DNA from: Neonectria sp. B-13
Taxonomy: Eukaryota > Ascomycota > Sordariomycetes > Hypocreales > Nectriaceae
Length of the DNA stretch: 64,000 nt
Reading direction: 5' to 3'
Assembly: GCA_002682825.1 (NCBI GenBank)
Contig: NOKP01000001.1
Span: 5,397,296 to 5,461,295, forward strand
This document shows, piece after piece, positions 62,968-64,000 of this stretch. The stretch's first letter is position 1. The number at the start of each line of letters is the position of its first letter. The position numbers were made by a program, and so were the translations under genes. Below the pieces are notes generated by a model, which saw only the letters and a list, made by a program, of their open reading frames with translations, made no database searches and had not been told where the DNA came from.

Positions 62968-63286
62968 ATTATAGTATTAGTAAAGGATCTTTTATCTTAT
63001 TGTATATTAGTCTAGGATTATTAATCTTTCTTTAAAGAAAAAAGTACATTATATATTATAGTAGTAATATCCCTAGTTCTTAGCTACTTTTTAAACCTTT
63101 ATTAACTATTATTAATAGAATTAATCTTTAAGCTATAGTCCTTAAACTAAGTCTTTTAATTTATAGAATAATTATAAGAAAAATACTATTTTACCTTTTA
63201 TAAGTTCTTTTATAATAGAATATAAGATATATTACTCTAGAATAATAACTCTAGCTTTAAATAAATCTTTTTTTATTTTTTTTATT

Positions 63287-64000
63287 TTAGATATAATAGT
63301 CCTTAGTAATATATACCTAGAGAAAGAGCTAAAGATTAAATAATATAAAAGAAAATAGAAAAAATAATAGTATAATAAGCTTAATACTTAAGCCTAAGAT
63401 AATAATAACTTAAGGAGATAAAAGTTTCTACTATAAAGTTAAAGTATAAGTTTTACTATCTTAATTAGTTAGAAAAGCTAGATCTTAGAAAAGCTAAATC
63501 TTAGAAAAGCTAGATCTTAAAAAAGCTAGATCTTAGAAAAGGCTAAAACCCCTTAAGATAAAAGCCTAGCCTCTATACTTTTTAGATTATTTCTTTATAT
63601 TCTATCTAACCTTTTATATAATATAATAACTATACTATTAATTACATAAGATAACTACTATCTAAATTATACTATAGTCTAATAAGCCCTTACTAAACTA
63701 TATACATAGGCTCTTATATAATCTCTATAGTAAATTAGAAGAATATCTAAGCCTTATTTCTATACTATAAATTATAGCTTAAAAGTTTAGCCTAAAGTAT
63801 ATAAAATAGCCTATAATTAACCACTTTAGACTTAAGAAGTTAGTCTAATTAGTAGTCTTTAGCTATAATATTCTATTATAAAAGGAAATATAGCTTAATA
63901 TAGTAATAACCTAGTAGATTATAATAGAATAGCTCTTTCTAGAAAGACTAGCTTTAAAGCTAGAAAGGAATAATAATATTACTACTATAGAGAAGGAGTT
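63287..64000 (+). mobile_element. R element copy, cut by the window end
   Basis: Begins TTAGATATAATAGTCC and follows the R layout, including the 16-bp array (about 63475-63545), as far as the last base of the window. Confidence 0.8.

Larger units (their letters stand above)
37630..64000. repeat. AT-rich, RIP-mutated transposable-element block
   Basis: From about 37.63 kb the sequence turns abruptly AT-rich and stays so to the window end, with short islands of normal composition only inside young insertions. Aligned copies of its repeats differ almost only by C-to-T and G-to-A changes, the pattern of RIP. No intact gene is present. The block is built from nested elements listed separately: families R and X, one Ty3/Gypsy element, two hAT MITEs, one SINE, one TRIM and two solo LTRs. 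A centromeric or subtelomeric position is possible but not shown. Confidence 0.9.

Noticed and set aside
37630..64000. Mitochondrial DNA insertion, suggested by low GC
   Set aside because: The stretch consists of nuclear transposon families with TSDs and RIP-type differences; no mitochondrial gene or tRNA is recognisable.

Overview
The window looks like a chromosome segment of a filamentous ascomycete, most likely a sordariomycete and perhaps Hypocreales (inference). Short introns of about 47-96 nt with GT..AG ends and CTGAC/CTAAC-like branch sites, closely packed housekeeping genes on both strands, and a C:G-to-T:A-mutated repeat block typical of RIP (repeat-induced point mutation) support this.

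Region 1 (1-37.6 kb) is gene-rich and of normal composition. In order it holds: the mismatch-repair endonuclease Pms1 (+); a four-TM membrane protein with a disordered tail (-); mitochondrial NADPH:adrenodoxin reductase (+); ETF alpha subunit (-); a Swi3/Rsc8-type SWIRM-ZZ-SANT remodeller subunit (+); carnitine acetyltransferase (+) with both a mitochondrial presequence and a peroxisomal AKL end; cyclase-associated protein CAP/Srv2 (-); a Mak32-like PfkB protein (+); replicative helicase subunit Mcm3 (-); exocyst subunit Exo70 (+); a candidate small Cys-rich protein (-); a 1,225-residue fusion of 2H phosphoesterase, EEP nuclease, nucleotidyltransferase and MJ1316/DUF504 domains (-), probably an RNA-end repair enzyme; and an unrecognised conserved-looking protein (-). 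Exon structures were worked out by hand from reading frame, splice signals and family conservation. The adrenodoxin reductase and ETF alpha genes are both mitochondrial flavoprotein electron carriers and lie tail to tail. ETF alpha and the Swi3-like gene share a promoter with three CACGTG boxes.

Region 2 (about 37.6-64 kb) is an AT-rich block with no intact gene. It is a nest of transposable elements whose insertion order can be read from target-site duplications (TSDs). Two unrelated non-autonomous families, here called R (about 1.05-1.1 kb) and X (about 0.98 kb), are flanked by 12-14 bp TSDs. One R copy is split over 42055-57369 by an X copy, which is itself split by a 12-kb Ty3/Gypsy element on the minus strand. 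That Gypsy element carries a hAT-type MITE (8-bp TSD) and a little-mutated tRNA-headed SINE (15-bp TSD). Other layers are a 610-bp TRIM element with 165-bp LTRs, two 190-bp solo LTRs with 5-bp TSDs, and a second hAT MITE. Catalytic residues of the Gypsy polyprotein are changed in the way RIP predicts, so it is dead.

The two most interesting items are the RNA-repair-like fusion protein (31583-35374) and the layered repeat nest with its recurring 14-bp TSDs.
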